Source of the DNA: an uncultured Bacteroidales bacterium
Lineage (GTDB): Bacteria > Bacteroidota > Bacteroidia > Bacteroidales > P3
DNA length: 64,000 nucleotides
Assembly (NCBI GenBank): GCA_900318175.1
Contig: ONJQ01000003.1
Span: 62,001 to 126,000 of the forward strand
Direction: 5' to 3'
Shown here: positions 34,627-43,505 of the stretch, in pieces
Numbering within the stretch: the stretch's first letter is position 1
Layout: each line of letters begins with the position of its first letter
Notes under the pieces: generated by a model
Databases searched by the model: none
What the model was told of the DNA's origin: nothing
Seen by the model: the letters and a program-made list of their open reading frames with translations, nothing else
Program-made: the position numbers and the translations under genes

Positions 34627-36687
34627 ATGACATACAACGAGAAAGACCAACATTACAAACGTTTCACCGTCACTTCGGCACTGCCTTATGCTAACGGCCC
34701 TGTCCATATCGGCCATCTGGCTGGTGTCTATGTGCCTGCCGACGTCTATGTCCGTTATCTCCGCGCTCAGGGCGAAGATGTGATGTTCATTGGCGGCAGT
34801 GACGAGCACGGCGTGCCTATCACCATCAAAGCCCGCAAAGAGGGTGTTACTCCACAGGACATCGTGGATCGTTACCACAAGATTATCAAGGACTCTTTTG
34901 CCGAGCTGGGTATCTCGTTCGACATCTACAGCCGCACTTCCAGCCCGGAACACCATGAGACTGCTGCGGCCTATTTCAAGAAACTCTATGACGAGGGCAA
35001 GTTCGTCGAGAAGGTATCGATGCAGTACTATGACGAGGAGGCTCAGCAATTCCTTGCCGACCGCTACATCACCGGCACCTGCCCCCATTGCGGCAATGAG
35101 CATGCCTATGGCGACCAGTGCGAAGCCTGTGGCACCTCCCTCAATGCTACCGACTTGATCAATCCCAAGTCCACCCTCAGCGGCAATCCTCCCGTCATGC
35201 GCGAGACCAAACACTGGTACCTCCCCCTTGACCAGGATGAGCCTTGGCTGCGCGAATGGATTCTCGAACAGCACAAAGGTGACTGGAAGACAAATGTCTA
35301 CGGACAGTGCAAGTCGTGGATTGATGCTGGCCTCCAACCCCGTGCTGTCACCCGCGACCTCGACTGGGGCGTCAAAGTACCCATTGAGGGTACTGACGGC
35401 AAGGTGCTGTATGTCTGGTTCGATGCTCCCATCGGCTACATCTCCTTCACCAAGCAACTGAAGGGCAACGACTGGGAGAAGTGGTGGAAAGACAAGGACA
35501 CCAAACTGGTCCATTTCATCGGAAAGGACAACATCGTTTTCCATTGCATCATCTTCCCCGCCATGCTGAAGGCCGACGGTTCCTACATACTGCCCGCCAA
35601 CGTTCCCGCCAATGAGTTCCTCAACCTCGAAGGCGACAAAATCAGCACCTCGCGCAACTGGGCTGTCTGGCTGCATGAGTATCTTCGGGACTTCCCTGGC
35701 AAGCAGGATGTGCTCCGCTACACCCTTTGCTCCAATGCCCCTGAAACCAAGGATAATGACTTTACCTGGAAGGACTTCCAGTTGAAAAACAACTCCGAGT
35801 TGGTAGCCATCCTCGGCAACTTTGTCAACCGTACCCTTGTGCTTACCCACAAGTTCTACGGCGGCAAGGTTCCCGCCCGTGGCCCCCTGCCCGAGATGGA
35901 GCAAGAGGTCGTCAAGGAGATGGCCACTTTCCCCGAACGTATCGGGCGCAGCATTGAGGTCTACCGCTTCCGCGAGGCTCTCGCTGAAATGATGAACCTT
36001 GCACGTCTTGGCAACAAATACCTCACCGACCGCGAGCCATGGAAACTCATCAAGACCGATCCCGAGCTCACCGCCACGGTCATGAATCTGTCACTCCAAA
36101 TCTGTGCCAATCTGGCCGTCCTCTGTGCCCCCTTCCTGCCCTTCACGGCGGACAAGATGCACCGCATCATGAACCTCCCTGCCATGGGTTGGAAAGATGC
36201 CGGACGTGCCGACCTCCTCATGGAAGGCCATCAGATTGACAAGCCCGAACTCCTCTTCGAGCAGATTGACGATGCTACCATCGAAGCTCAGGTCAACAAA
36301 CTCCTTGAGACCAAACGTCAGAACGAACTCAACGCTTGGACACCCAATGCAGTGAAGGAGACCGTTGCTTTCGACGATTTTGGCAAGATGGACATACGTG
36401 TGGGCACAGTGCTCGAATGCAGCAAAGTCCCCAAGGCCGACAAACTTCTTCAGTTCAAGATTGAGGACGGCATGGGCACGCGTACCATCGTCAGCGGCAT
36501 TGCCAAGTTCTATCCCGAACCCGAAAAGCTGGTAGGCATGCAGGTCTGCTTCATTGCCAACTTTGCTCCCCGCAAGCTCAAAGGCGTCGAGAGCCAGGGT
36601 ATGATTCTCAGTGCCGAGGACAAGGACGGACGTCTTGTGCTGGTCACTCCCAGCCAGTTGGTCACTCCCGGCTGCAATGTAGGTTGA
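34627..36687 (+). CDS. metG: Methionyl-tRNA synthetase
   Basis: Charges tRNA(Met) with methionine. The 686-residue class I synthetase has the HIGH-type motif GPVHIGH near residue 24, a zinc knuckle with CPHC and CEAC, and KISTSRNW in place of the KMSKS loop, a known variation. The C-terminal about 100 residues ([20 protein letters not shown] onward) form the EMAP-II-like tRNA-binding domain that many bacterial MetG carry. The stop at 36687 is followed directly by the ATG of the next gene at 36689. Confidence 0.97.
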   Translation: MTYNEKDQHYKRFTVTSALPYANGPVHIGHLAGVYVPADVYVRYLRAQGEDVMFIGGSDEHGVPITIKARKEGVTPQDIVDRYHKIIKDSFAELGISFDIYSRTSSPEHHETAAAYFKKLYDEGKFVEKVSMQYYDEEAQQFLADRYITGTCPHCGNEHAYGDQCEACGTSLNATDLINPKSTLSGNPPVMRETKHWYLPLDQDEPWLREWILEQHKGDWKTNVYGQCKSWIDAGLQPRAVTRDLDWGVKVPIEGTDGKVLYVWFDAPIGYISFTKQLKGNDWEKWWKDKDTKLVHFIGKDNIVFHCIIFPAMLKADGSYILPANVPANEFLNLEGDKISTSRNWAVWLHEYLRDFPGKQDVLRYTLCSNAPETKDNDFTWKDFQLKNNSELVAILGNFVNRTLVLTHKFYGGKVPARGPLPEMEQEVVKEMATFPERIGRSIEVYRFREALAEMMNLARLGNKYLTDREPWKLIKTDPELTATVMNLSLQICANLAVLCAPFLPFTADKMHRIMNLPAMGWKDAGRADLLMEGHQIDKPELLFEQIDDATIEAQVNKLLETKRQNELNAWTPNAVKETVAFDDFGKMDIRVGTVLECSKVPKADKLLQFKIEDGMGTRTIVSGIAKFYPEPEKLVGMQVCFIANFAPRKLKGVESQGMILSAEDKDGRLVLVTPSQLVTPGCNVG

Positions 36688-36688
36688 T

Positions 36689-37684
36689 ATGACCATCTTG
36701 CTTCTGGGTGGCAGCGGATTGTTGGGACACAATGTGCTGCACCGACTCCTTGATCAAGGCCATGCTGTTCACGCCCTTGTACGCAATACAGCGGCAATAC
36801 ATCTGAGCTCCTCCTCCGAGGGGCTCACCCTCTTTCAGGGCTCCCTGTTGCGTGATGAAGACTTGCTCCGTGCAGCCCAGGGCTGCGATGCCGTCATCAA
36901 TTGTGCCGGCACTACAGACATGTCCCTGCTCCACCCCGACGACTACAAACCCGTCAATAGCCTCCTGTGCCATAGGTTGGTTCAGCTTATGGCACAAGTG
37001 GGCATTACCCGTCTTGTCCACACCAGCACGGCCAACACCATAGGCTTCGGCACGCCCTCTCATCCTGCCACCGAGGAGTCTCCCATCCAGCCGCCTTTTG
37101 CCGACTCTTTCTATGCCCGCAGCAAGCAGGAAGGGGAGATGTACCTCCTGCAGGCTGCACGCCAACACCCTGACTGGCACATCGTCATCCTCAACCCAGG
37201 TTTCATGGTGGGACCTTTCGACACCAAACCTTCCTCCGGAACCCTCCTGCTTACCGGCTACCGCAAACCCCTCATGTTCGCTCCCAAAGGGGGGAAAAGC
37301 TTTGTCCATGTAGCCGACGTGGCTGCAGCTGCGGTCAATGCTCTTGCCATGGGGCAGCATGGTGGCCGTTACCTGCTCACGGGTGAGAACCTCACCTTGC
37401 AGCAGTTCTATCGCCTTCAGGCCCATACCATGCACTATCGGCAACTTCTCATCCCCGTGCCGAATTGGTTGCTCGGCATTGTGGGTAGGGTAGGGGACCT
37501 CCTGCGCTGCTGCGGTTTGGCCACGCAAGTCTCCACCCGCAATGTCCGCCAGCTCATGGTGCGTGAATACTACGACAACTCCCGTGCCGTCAGTCAGCTT
37601 GCCATTTCACAGACACCCATCTCCCAAGCCGTCTCCGACTTTTTCAACTGGTGGAACAATCGCCCGGCAAAATCCCAACAATAG
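36689..37684 (+). CDS. NAD-dependent epimerase/dehydratase family protein
   Basis: A 331-residue extended SDR. The nucleotide motif LLLGGSGLLGHNV is at 4-16 and the YxxxK pair is in FYARSKQEG. The pattern VHTSTANTIG and the later VHVADVAAAAV resemble the branch that reduces sterol-like or dihydroflavonol-like substrates, which in Bacteroidota is annotated simply as NAD-dependent epimerase. Substrate is not known. The ATG is one base after the metG stop, so translation may be coupled, with no obvious functional link. Confidence 0.82.
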   Translation: MTILLLGGSGLLGHNVLHRLLDQGHAVHALVRNTAAIHLSSSSEGLTLFQGSLLRDEDLLRAAQGCDAVINCAGTTDMSLLHPDDYKPVNSLLCHRLVQLMAQVGITRLVHTSTANTIGFGTPSHPATEESPIQPPFADSFYARSKQEGEMYLLQAARQHPDWHIVILNPGFMVGPFDTKPSSGTLLLTGYRKPLMFAPKGGKSFVHVADVAAAAVNALAMGQHGGRYLLTGENLTLQQFYRLQAHTMHYRQLLIPVPNWLLGIVGRVGDLLRCCGLATQVSTRNVRQLMVREYYDNSRAVSQLAISQTPISQAVSDFFNWWNNRPAKSQQ

Positions 37685-37724
37685 CCTTCTGCATACACTC
37701 AAGGAGTCTTCAATAGGTCACCGC

Positions 37725-37820
37725 AAAGGGTTGAGGCATGAATAGCGCCGAACAATCCGCAGTCGCCGAGCGGTCGTAACCCTAACTACGGTACGTGTCC
37801 AGAAAGGGACGCGGCATAAA
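37725..37820 (+). ncRNA. Possible structured RNA, unknown class
   Basis: In a 318-base gap, this segment is much more GC-rich than normal spacers here and shows several compatible helices: a 7-bp stem 37794-37800/37807-37813 with loop AGAAAG, CCGC/GCGG at 37757-37760/37770-37773, and either CGTA/TACG (37775-37778/37787-37790) or a longer-range GGGTT/AACCC pair (37728-37732/37778-37782). I do not recognise a named RNA family and no promoter or T-run is obvious. Confidence 0.3.
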
Positions 37821-38002
37821 TACATTAATTGTGGGCTCTCATCAACCCGAATCTTCCTACTGAAAAGGAGAACGGCAGCGCATCGTTTTGCCAGAAAACG
37901 GTACCTTTAAGGCAGCATCATTTTTGTTTCAACAAATATGGTTGTCAGGCAATTTTTCACTCTCTTGTGCGTTATACATTCAAATTTAAACATACACGTG
38001 TC
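37821..38002. other. Leader region of the DUF4837 gene
   Basis: No gene supported. The in-frame extension upstream of 38003 lacks family similarity. I see no clear -7 element. Confidence 0.4.
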
Positions 38003-39022
38003 ATGAAAAAAATGTTTTCAGTCATGTTGTTGGCAGTTTCTCTGCTGGCCGCATGCAATAATCCCAAGTCCGACGAACCCCAGAAAAAAGGCTCTTCAGG
38101 CAAAACTCTTGAGTTGATGATTGTTGCCGATAAGGATGTTTACCGTGGTGAAACCAAGGAACTTATCGACTCTCTCTTTGCCCGTCCCCAGATAGGGCTC
38201 CCGGTTCCGGAGAAGATGTTTGACATTGTCAACATCCCCGTCTCCTCCTACAAGAACACCGAGATGTTCCGGAATCATCGCAACATCATCTATTGCGATG
38301 TCAATCCGAACAACCCCGACAAGGTCTACATGCATATTGACGAGTATGCCGCTCCCCAAGTGGTGTTCGATTTTGCTGTTAAGGACCAAGCCTCCCTGCG
38401 CGACATGTTGCGCAAGTATGAGCATCACATCCTCGATCAGATATACCGTGCCGAGCATCGCCGCGTAATCAAAGCCTTCAAGGGCATGGAGAATTTCAAG
38501 GTCAACGAGGCCATCCGTCAGCAGTTCGGCTTTGGTCTGATGTTCAGCAACGAGTTTGCCATTGCCAAACAGCGCGACGACTTTGCCTGGGTCCGCAAGG
38601 AAGCCAAGGACTTCGGCATCGGCGTGCTTATTGACGTCTTCGCCTACGAGAACCAGAGCGCCTTTGACGAGCAGCACATCCTCGACCGTTTGGACACCAT
38701 CATGAAACGCCATGTCCCCGGCAGTGCCGACAGCAGTTATGCCGGCATTGAGCGTCGTCGCGATGCTCACGGCGACTATCTGGCTCCCATCCAGCTCCGC
38801 AAAGTGGATTTCGACAGTCTCTATTGCATCGAGACTCGCGGCTGCTGGCGCACGTTTGGCGATTTTATGGGAGGCCCCTTTGTCTCCTACACCATTCTTT
38901 CGCCCAACCAGAAGAAGGTCATCATGCTGACAGGCTACGTCTACTGCCCCCGCAACAAACCCTGGACCAAGCGCGACCTCCTTATGCAGGTTGAAAGTAT
39001 CTGCTGGTCGCTCAAATTCTGA
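38003..39022 (+). CDS. DUF4837 family lipoprotein
   Basis: A 339-residue lipoprotein (signal MKKMFSVMLLAVSLLAAC with the lipobox LAAC) of the Bacteroidota family DUF4837. Landmarks are LELMIVADKDVYRG, the HRNIIYCDVN segment, a WVRKEAKDFGIGVLI helix and the motif RGCWRTFGDFMGGPFVSYT. Function is unknown. It lies 32 bases before a DUF6089 gene and in the same direction as uppS, a recurrent envelope-linked neighbourhood in Bacteroidota. The start at 38003 is set by the lipoprotein signal. Confidence 0.9.
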   Translation: MKKMFSVMLLAVSLLAACNNPKSDEPQKKGSSGKTLELMIVADKDVYRGETKELIDSLFARPQIGLPVPEKMFDIVNIPVSSYKNTEMFRNHRNIIYCDVNPNNPDKVYMHIDEYAAPQVVFDFAVKDQASLRDMLRKYEHHILDQIYRAEHRRVIKAFKGMENFKVNEAIRQQFGFGLMFSNEFAIAKQRDDFAWVRKEAKDFGIGVLIDVFAYENQSAFDEQHILDRLDTIMKRHVPGSADSSYAGIERRRDAHGDYLAPIQLRKVDFDSLYCIETRGCWRTFGDFMGGPFVSYTILSPNQKKVIMLTGYVYCPRNKPWTKRDLLMQVESICWSLKF

Positions 39023-39054
39023 CCCCTTCACCCTCAAAGCCAAATCCCCAACCC

Positions 39055-39915
39055 ATGCGCAGGCTATTGTTGCTAATCCTTCTCTTTGCCTTTTCGCAGC
39101 CCCTTTGGTCTCAGAAGATTCTTGAGCGGAGCGAATTGGGTCTCACCCTTGGCGGCATGAACTACCTCGGCGACCTCAACAACCAGAGCATGTTCGGCAC
39201 CGTCAGCCCCGCGGTGGGGCTTCAGGCCCGCCTCAACCTCGACACGCGGTGGGCTGTCTCCGTGGGTGCCTCTTACGGCCACGTGCAGGGTGGCAACCCC
39301 GACTACATCCAGCTTCGCAACCTCAGCTTCCGCTCTGCCATAACGGAGGCCTATATCCGTGCCGAGTTCAATTTCTTCCCCTACGGCATCCGCTCTGCCA
39401 CCTTTAAGCGTTCCACCCCCTACATCTTCTGCGGTTTCGGTGCTTTCCGCTTCAACCCCATGGCGCAATACACCGACCCCGCCACAGGCCTCTCCGAATG
39501 GTATGCCCTCCAGCCCCTCGGCACCGAAGGCCAAGGCTCCAAGGCCTATCCCAACCGCGCCAAATACCAGCTCTTTGAGGTCTGCATGCCCTTCGGCGTG
39601 GGTTATCGGTGGCGGCTGGGCGAGAACGTCCATCTCACCGTGGAGTACGGCTGGCGCAAAACCTGGACAGACTATCTCGACGATGTCAGTACCACATACG
39701 TCGGTGCACAGACCTTCACCGACGGCTCCTCAGGCACCATGGCGGCCATCCTTGCCGACCGCAGTGCCGAGGTGCGGCCCGGCTATGTCAACGCCCCTGG
39801 TATCAAGCGCGGCGACGACTCTCTCGACGATTGGTATTCCTATTTCAACATCTCTTTCTCCTTCTCCGCCGAGATGCTTTTTGGCTGGATGAGGGGCAAG
39901 GTGTGTGACAAATAA
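39055..39915 (+). CDS. DUF6089 family outer-membrane beta-barrel-like protein
   Basis: A 286-residue exported protein with signal peptide (LLLLILLFAFSQPLWS, mature start near QKILE). The motif GLTLGGMNYLGDLNNQ and the alternating strands (RWAVSVGASYGHV, AYIRAEFNFFPYG, VHLTVEYGWRKTWTDYLDDV) identify the DUF6089 barrel family. It stands immediately before uppS, as is common in Bacteroidota genomes close to bamA. A porin or assembly-related role is possible but unproven. Confidence 0.88.
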   Translation: MRRLLLLILLFAFSQPLWSQKILERSELGLTLGGMNYLGDLNNQSMFGTVSPAVGLQARLNLDTRWAVSVGASYGHVQGGNPDYIQLRNLSFRSAITEAYIRAEFNFFPYGIRSATFKRSTPYIFCGFGAFRFNPMAQYTDPATGLSEWYALQPLGTEGQGSKAYPNRAKYQLFEVCMPFGVGYRWRLGENVHLTVEYGWRKTWTDYLDDVSTTYVGAQTFTDGSSGTMAAILADRSAEVRPGYVNAPGIKRGDDSLDDWYSYFNISFSFSAEMLFGWMRGKVCDK

Positions 39916-39944
39916 AACTTCATCACCCAACAATAATCACCATT

Positions 39945-40688
39945 ATGAAGCTCGAAGATATTGACAAATCGCGTGTTCCGCAACATGTGGCCATCATCAT
40001 GGACGGCAATGGCCGTTGGGCACAACGCCAAGCCCACAAACGCATCTTTGGCCACCAAAACGCCATGACCGCCGTGCGCCAAGCCGTCGAGGCCGCCGTG
40101 GCCTCAGGTGTCAAATTCCTCACCCTCTACACCTTCAGCACCGAGAATTGGAATCGCCCGCAGGAGGAAATCGACGGCCTGATGGAACTCCTTATCAAAG
40201 CCGTGCAGGATGAGACCAAAACCCTGATGGACAACAATGTCCGTCTGCAGACCATAGGCGATTTGAACCGCATACCCGAGAAGTCCCGCAACCGTTTGCA
40301 GGAATGTATTAATGTCACCGCCGGCAACACCGCCATGACTCTCATTCTGGCGCTAAGCTACAGCTCCCGCTGGGAGGTGGCGCAGGCTCTGCGCACCATC
40401 TGCGACGATGCCCGTCAGGGCCGTCTTGCCGCCGCCGATGTGACCGAGGAGACCCTCCGCAGCTACTTGTCCACTCGCGACTATCCCGATCCCGACCTCC
40501 TTATCCGCACGGGCGGCGAGCTTCGCATCAGCAATTTCCTCCTTTGGCAGATGGCCTATACCGAGCTCTATTTCAGTGACCAGCTCTGGCCCGACTTCCG
40601 CCACGAGGATTTCTACGATGCCATCTACGACTATCAGAACCGCCAGCGCCGTTTCGGCAAAACGGGCGACCAGGTGTCGAAACAATAA
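39945..40688 (+). CDS. uppS: Isoprenyl (undecaprenyl) diphosphate synthase
   Basis: Cis-prenyltransferase that makes undecaprenyl diphosphate, the lipid carrier for peptidoglycan and surface glycans. The 247-residue protein has the signature HVAIIMDGNGRWAQ with catalytic Asp20, FSTENWNRP, and the C-terminal DLLIRTGGELRISNFLLWQ. All key residues are present. The stop codon overlaps the next start as TAATG, so the following gene is translationally coupled. Confidence 0.96.
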   Translation: MKLEDIDKSRVPQHVAIIMDGNGRWAQRQAHKRIFGHQNAMTAVRQAVEAAVASGVKFLTLYTFSTENWNRPQEEIDGLMELLIKAVQDETKTLMDNNVRLQTIGDLNRIPEKSRNRLQECINVTAGNTAMTLILALSYSSRWEVAQALRTICDDARQGRLAAADVTEETLRSYLSTRDYPDPDLLIRTGGELRISNFLLWQMAYTELYFSDQLWPDFRHEDFYDAIYDYQNRQRRFGKTGDQVSKQ

Positions 40689-41905
40689 TGCGGCTCTTTC
40701 CCTCCCGGCCTATGAAGCCTCGCCTTGTCCATCTGCTGCTGCTTGCAGTGCTGCTCCTCTGCCCTGCCAGCTCCCTGCGGGCACAGATGCTTGGTGCGGA
40801 GGACATCACCTCGGTCTATGACCTCGTCAAGACCTTTAAGCGCCTCATACCTTACCGCGATGAGGCCAACCACCTTACTGTCACCCACGTGTTCATGAAC
40901 ACGGACTATCGCTACATCAAGCTCACCCTGTTCTTCGACGCGGACCAGACCATCGACGATAAGACCCAATCCCTAACACTCAACTATTTGGCACACCACG
41001 ACCTGTGGTCCCTCGCGCCGCTGGCCGAGCATACGTTCGACCTCCGTGTCGTCATAGCGGTGAGGGACAAGCCCGTCGGTGGGCAGTACAACTACTCGAC
41101 GCTCGACATACAGAATGCCCTTTCACCCCCCGCTGCCGATCTTGCACGGGCCTTAATAGCCGGGATGCCTAAGGAACTCAGTGACGATTACCCCATTCTG
41201 CTGTCCGACAATGGCGAACGGCTCAGCAACATGTTCTACGACAGTGCAGCACTCATACTTACAGCCGTTTATGAATATCCCGACACCATCTGGGCAGGCA
41301 TCAGGGATTACATCCGCCAAAATACCGATGCCGTCCGTCGTTTCAATGCCCACAGCCTCATTGCCGACACTGCCAGCCGTGTCGATGTGGCCGCACAGGT
41401 GGGTGAAGTGACCCTCCGCTACCGATATTGCGACTATGCTCATACCGACTCGGTCGAGGTGCTCATCGCTCCATGGATGTGGGAGGTCTTCTATGCCGAT
41501 GCTCCCATTGAGGGGGATACTGCCTCCCTCGCCACTCTCTCCGATACATTGTTGATGCTAAGCATGATAGCCGATGGGGTGAACAGTGAATGCCCGACCG
41601 CCGTGGACACCCTTACCACTCTGGTCAGCTGCAATTTCGATTCCATCAACCGGGTGATGACCTACACCTATCATGTCAACGAGCTGGCCATGCTCAACAT
41701 TGAGAGCAGTGCTGAGGCCCAAAACGCCCTGTCTCAAAGCATACAGCAGGCTCTTATCACCGACGAGGCATTGCCGTTGCTGCAGCTGCTCATCTCTGTG
41801 CAAGCAACGCTTGTATATCACTATTCTTCGCCTCGCAGCCGGGCACCGCTCACGCTCACTTTTGCCCCGTCGCAGTTGCAGGAAATGATTGACAGCGCAC
41901 AATAG
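40688..41905 (+). CDS. Exported protein of unknown function, coupled to uppS
   Basis: A 405-residue protein with a signal peptide (LVHLLLLAVLLLCPASSLRAQ); translation may start at ATG 40688, overlapping the uppS stop, or at in-frame ATG 40712. The mature part is mixed alpha/beta, rich in Asp, Thr and Ala, without motifs I recognise. The segment FDSINRVMTYTYHVNELAM is like the short repeated unit seen in several uncharacterised Bacteroidota exported proteins. It separates uppS from bamA, which are often closer together in this phylum. Confidence 0.7.
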   Translation: MRLFPSRPMKPRLVHLLLLAVLLLCPASSLRAQMLGAEDITSVYDLVKTFKRLIPYRDEANHLTVTHVFMNTDYRYIKLTLFFDADQTIDDKTQSLTLNYLAHHDLWSLAPLAEHTFDLRVVIAVRDKPVGGQYNYSTLDIQNALSPPAADLARALIAGMPKELSDDYPILLSDNGERLSNMFYDSAALILTAVYEYPDTIWAGIRDYIRQNTDAVRRFNAHSLIADTASRVDVAAQVGEVTLRYRYCDYAHTDSVEVLIAPWMWEVFYADAPIEGDTASLATLSDTLLMLSMIADGVNSECPTAVDTLTTLVSCNFDSINRVMTYTYHVNELAMLNIESSAEAQNALSQSIQQALITDEALPLLQLLISVQATLVYHYSSPRSRAPLTLTFAPSQLQEMIDSAQ

Positions 41906-41956
41906 TAGCCCCATCCTGTCCCTCGCTACACTCTTTCTCCACTCCTTATAGGTCAG

Positions 41957-42002
41957 TTGTAGGTCATTTGTTCCTCATTTCTCTAAGGATCGAGGAACAA
42001 AT
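41957..42002. repeat. Hairpin-forming intergenic repeat
   Basis: ATTTGTTCCTC (41966-41976) and its exact complement GAGGAACAAAT (41992-42002) form an 11-bp stem with a 15-base loop. The words TTGTAGGTCATTT, CATTTGTTCCTCATTT and ATTTCTCTAA are shared, in another order, with 10952-10986. Confidence 0.55.
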
Positions 42003-42074
42003 AGAGTGTTAAATAAGTGTTAAGTGAACAAGAAGGACTGGAGATGGAGCGTTGCGGGGTTGGGTGTGGGGAAA

Positions 42075-42119
42075 AAGCAGAACGGTTGCCCAATGGTCTG
42101 AGGCCGTTGAGCAACCGTT
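42075..42119 (-). terminator. Rho-independent terminator of the AraC gene at 42168
   Basis: AACGGTTGC (42081-42089) and GCAACCGTT (42111-42119) form a 9-bp stem with a smaller inner stem. On the minus strand it is followed by CTTTTT and lies about 50 bases after the AraC stop. Confidence 0.65.
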
Positions 42120-42167
42120 GTATGCCCTATAGTTGTGGGGCAGTTGCGGCAGGATGGGGCTGCCAGG

Positions 42168-43061
42168 TTATTGATTCGAGATGCGTTTGCGGAAATCGGA
42201 GGGGCTTTCGCCAGTGTGGTTTTTGAAGAACTTGGAGAAGTTGGCTTCGGAGCCGCAGTGTAGCTCCTCGGCAATCTGAGCAACGGTGTAGCTCTTCGGG
42301 TCGCTGAGCAGTTCGCGAGCTGCACGGATGGTGGTTCTGTTAATCCATTCGGAAGTGGACATGCCGGTCATCTTCTTCATTACGTTGTTGAGGTAGGTGG
42401 GCGTGATGTTGAGGCGGTCGGTGTAGTAGGAGATGGTGCGGATGGGGTAGGGGTTTTGGTTGAGCATGTACAGGAATTCGCTCTTGATTTTCTGCGGGTT
42501 GGGAAGGCCGAGCAGCCCTTTGGATTGCAAGGTAATCTCATTGACCTTGTTGATGTAGTAGATGAATGAGATGATGGGGTGCATGATGCTTTTGTTGTTG
42601 CCTTCGACATATTCATCAAACAGCATTTGCATCATTTGGAAGTAGTTGTCGGTGGTAGTGGCGTATGGCTCTTCAACGTCGATCATCAGGGGTTCGTAGC
42701 CAATCAGGTCGTTCTGGCCGACTTCGAAAGTGGGGAATGACAGGAGGCGGCATTGGCAGTCCGGCGAAAAGTTGTTGATGGCTGTGACGCTGTTGGCTGG
42801 AATCATCAAAAGAGAATTTCTAACCAGATGGAACTTGATGAGGGACACTTCCATGTCCATCGACCCTTGAGTCATGAAGATGATGGTATGGTCGACGTTG
42901 CGGTGTGTTTTGTCAAGGACAATGTTGGAGCCTGAAGGGGAGTACACCATGTTGAGTTGAATTTGACTTTCAATTGTGTTTTTGGTGCGTTTGTCTTCGG
43001 TTGCTCCGTTCCTTCTTTTATTTGATGGCTCTTCGTTTAACTTGATAACCTGTGTATTCAT
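42168..43061 (-). CDS. AraC-family transcriptional regulator
   Basis: A 297-residue regulator with an N-terminal cupin-like sensor (about 40-150; NIVLDKTHRNVDHTIIFMTQG) and a C-terminal double helix-turn-helix (about 190-297; YYTDRLNITPTYLNNVMKKMTG and VAQIAEELHCGSEANFSKFFKNHTGESPSDFRK). The second helix-turn-helix is the stronger match. Ligand and targets are unknown; it is divergent from bamA with a 444-base gap. The start ATG 43061 lies about 50 bases after a TATCTTTG promoter element, and a hairpin terminator follows the gene. Confidence 0.9.
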   Translation of the reverse strand: MNTQVIKLNEEPSNKRRNGATEDKRTKNTIESQIQLNMVYSPSGSNIVLDKTHRNVDHTIIFMTQGSMDMEVSLIKFHLVRNSLLMIPANSVTAINNFSPDCQCRLLSFPTFEVGQNDLIGYEPLMIDVEEPYATTTDNYFQMMQMLFDEYVEGNNKSIMHPIISFIYYINKVNEITLQSKGLLGLPNPQKIKSEFLYMLNQNPYPIRTISYYTDRLNITPTYLNNVMKKMTGMSTSEWINRTTIRAARELLSDPKSYTVAQIAEELHCGSEANFSKFFKNHTGESPSDFRKRISNQ

Positions 43062-43505
43062 TATTGTTTTTTCTTTTATTCTTATTTTGTTGTTTGTTCA
43101 GGATTGGGATTGCAAAGATACAAAAAAAAATCTCAACTTGTCAAATTCGAAATAAAAAAATTCACTAAAGTTAATAATTCAAGTCATGGTCTATTGCTTA
43201 AACAATGGATAAACAGAATATTAGGATTCCAAAAAGATGTACAGATTCTATTTATATAATTGTTTGGTTGCAGGTGTTATTAGGCTGTAAAAAAAGGCTT
43301 GGTTAAGTCCTTTTTTGATTCAGTACGAGTTTGGTGGAGCATAGAGCGGGTGCGGAGGCAGCGGTGCGGTGCGGACAGATGGAAAAGAAAGTTTTTTTGC
43401 TGTAATATATAATAAAAAATATAAAGTGGAGTTATTAGTGTCTGAGTGCATAATTCCGTGTGGAGTGAAGCACTGCAAAGCATGTTAGAAAAGTAATAGA
43501 ACTGA
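43062..43505. other. Intergenic region between AraC gene and bamA
   Basis: AT-rich left half with a minus-strand promoter (43113-43120). From 43276 a small imperfect hairpin (AGGCTG and a T-rich tail after AAGTCC) and then a GC-rich patch (43325-43380) are seen. No gene is supported and I see no clear bamA promoter. Confidence 0.4.
43113..43120 (-). promoter_or_regulatory. Promoter -7 element of the AraC gene
   Basis: Reads TATCTTTG on the minus strand, 51 bases before the ATG at 43061. Confidence 0.65.
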
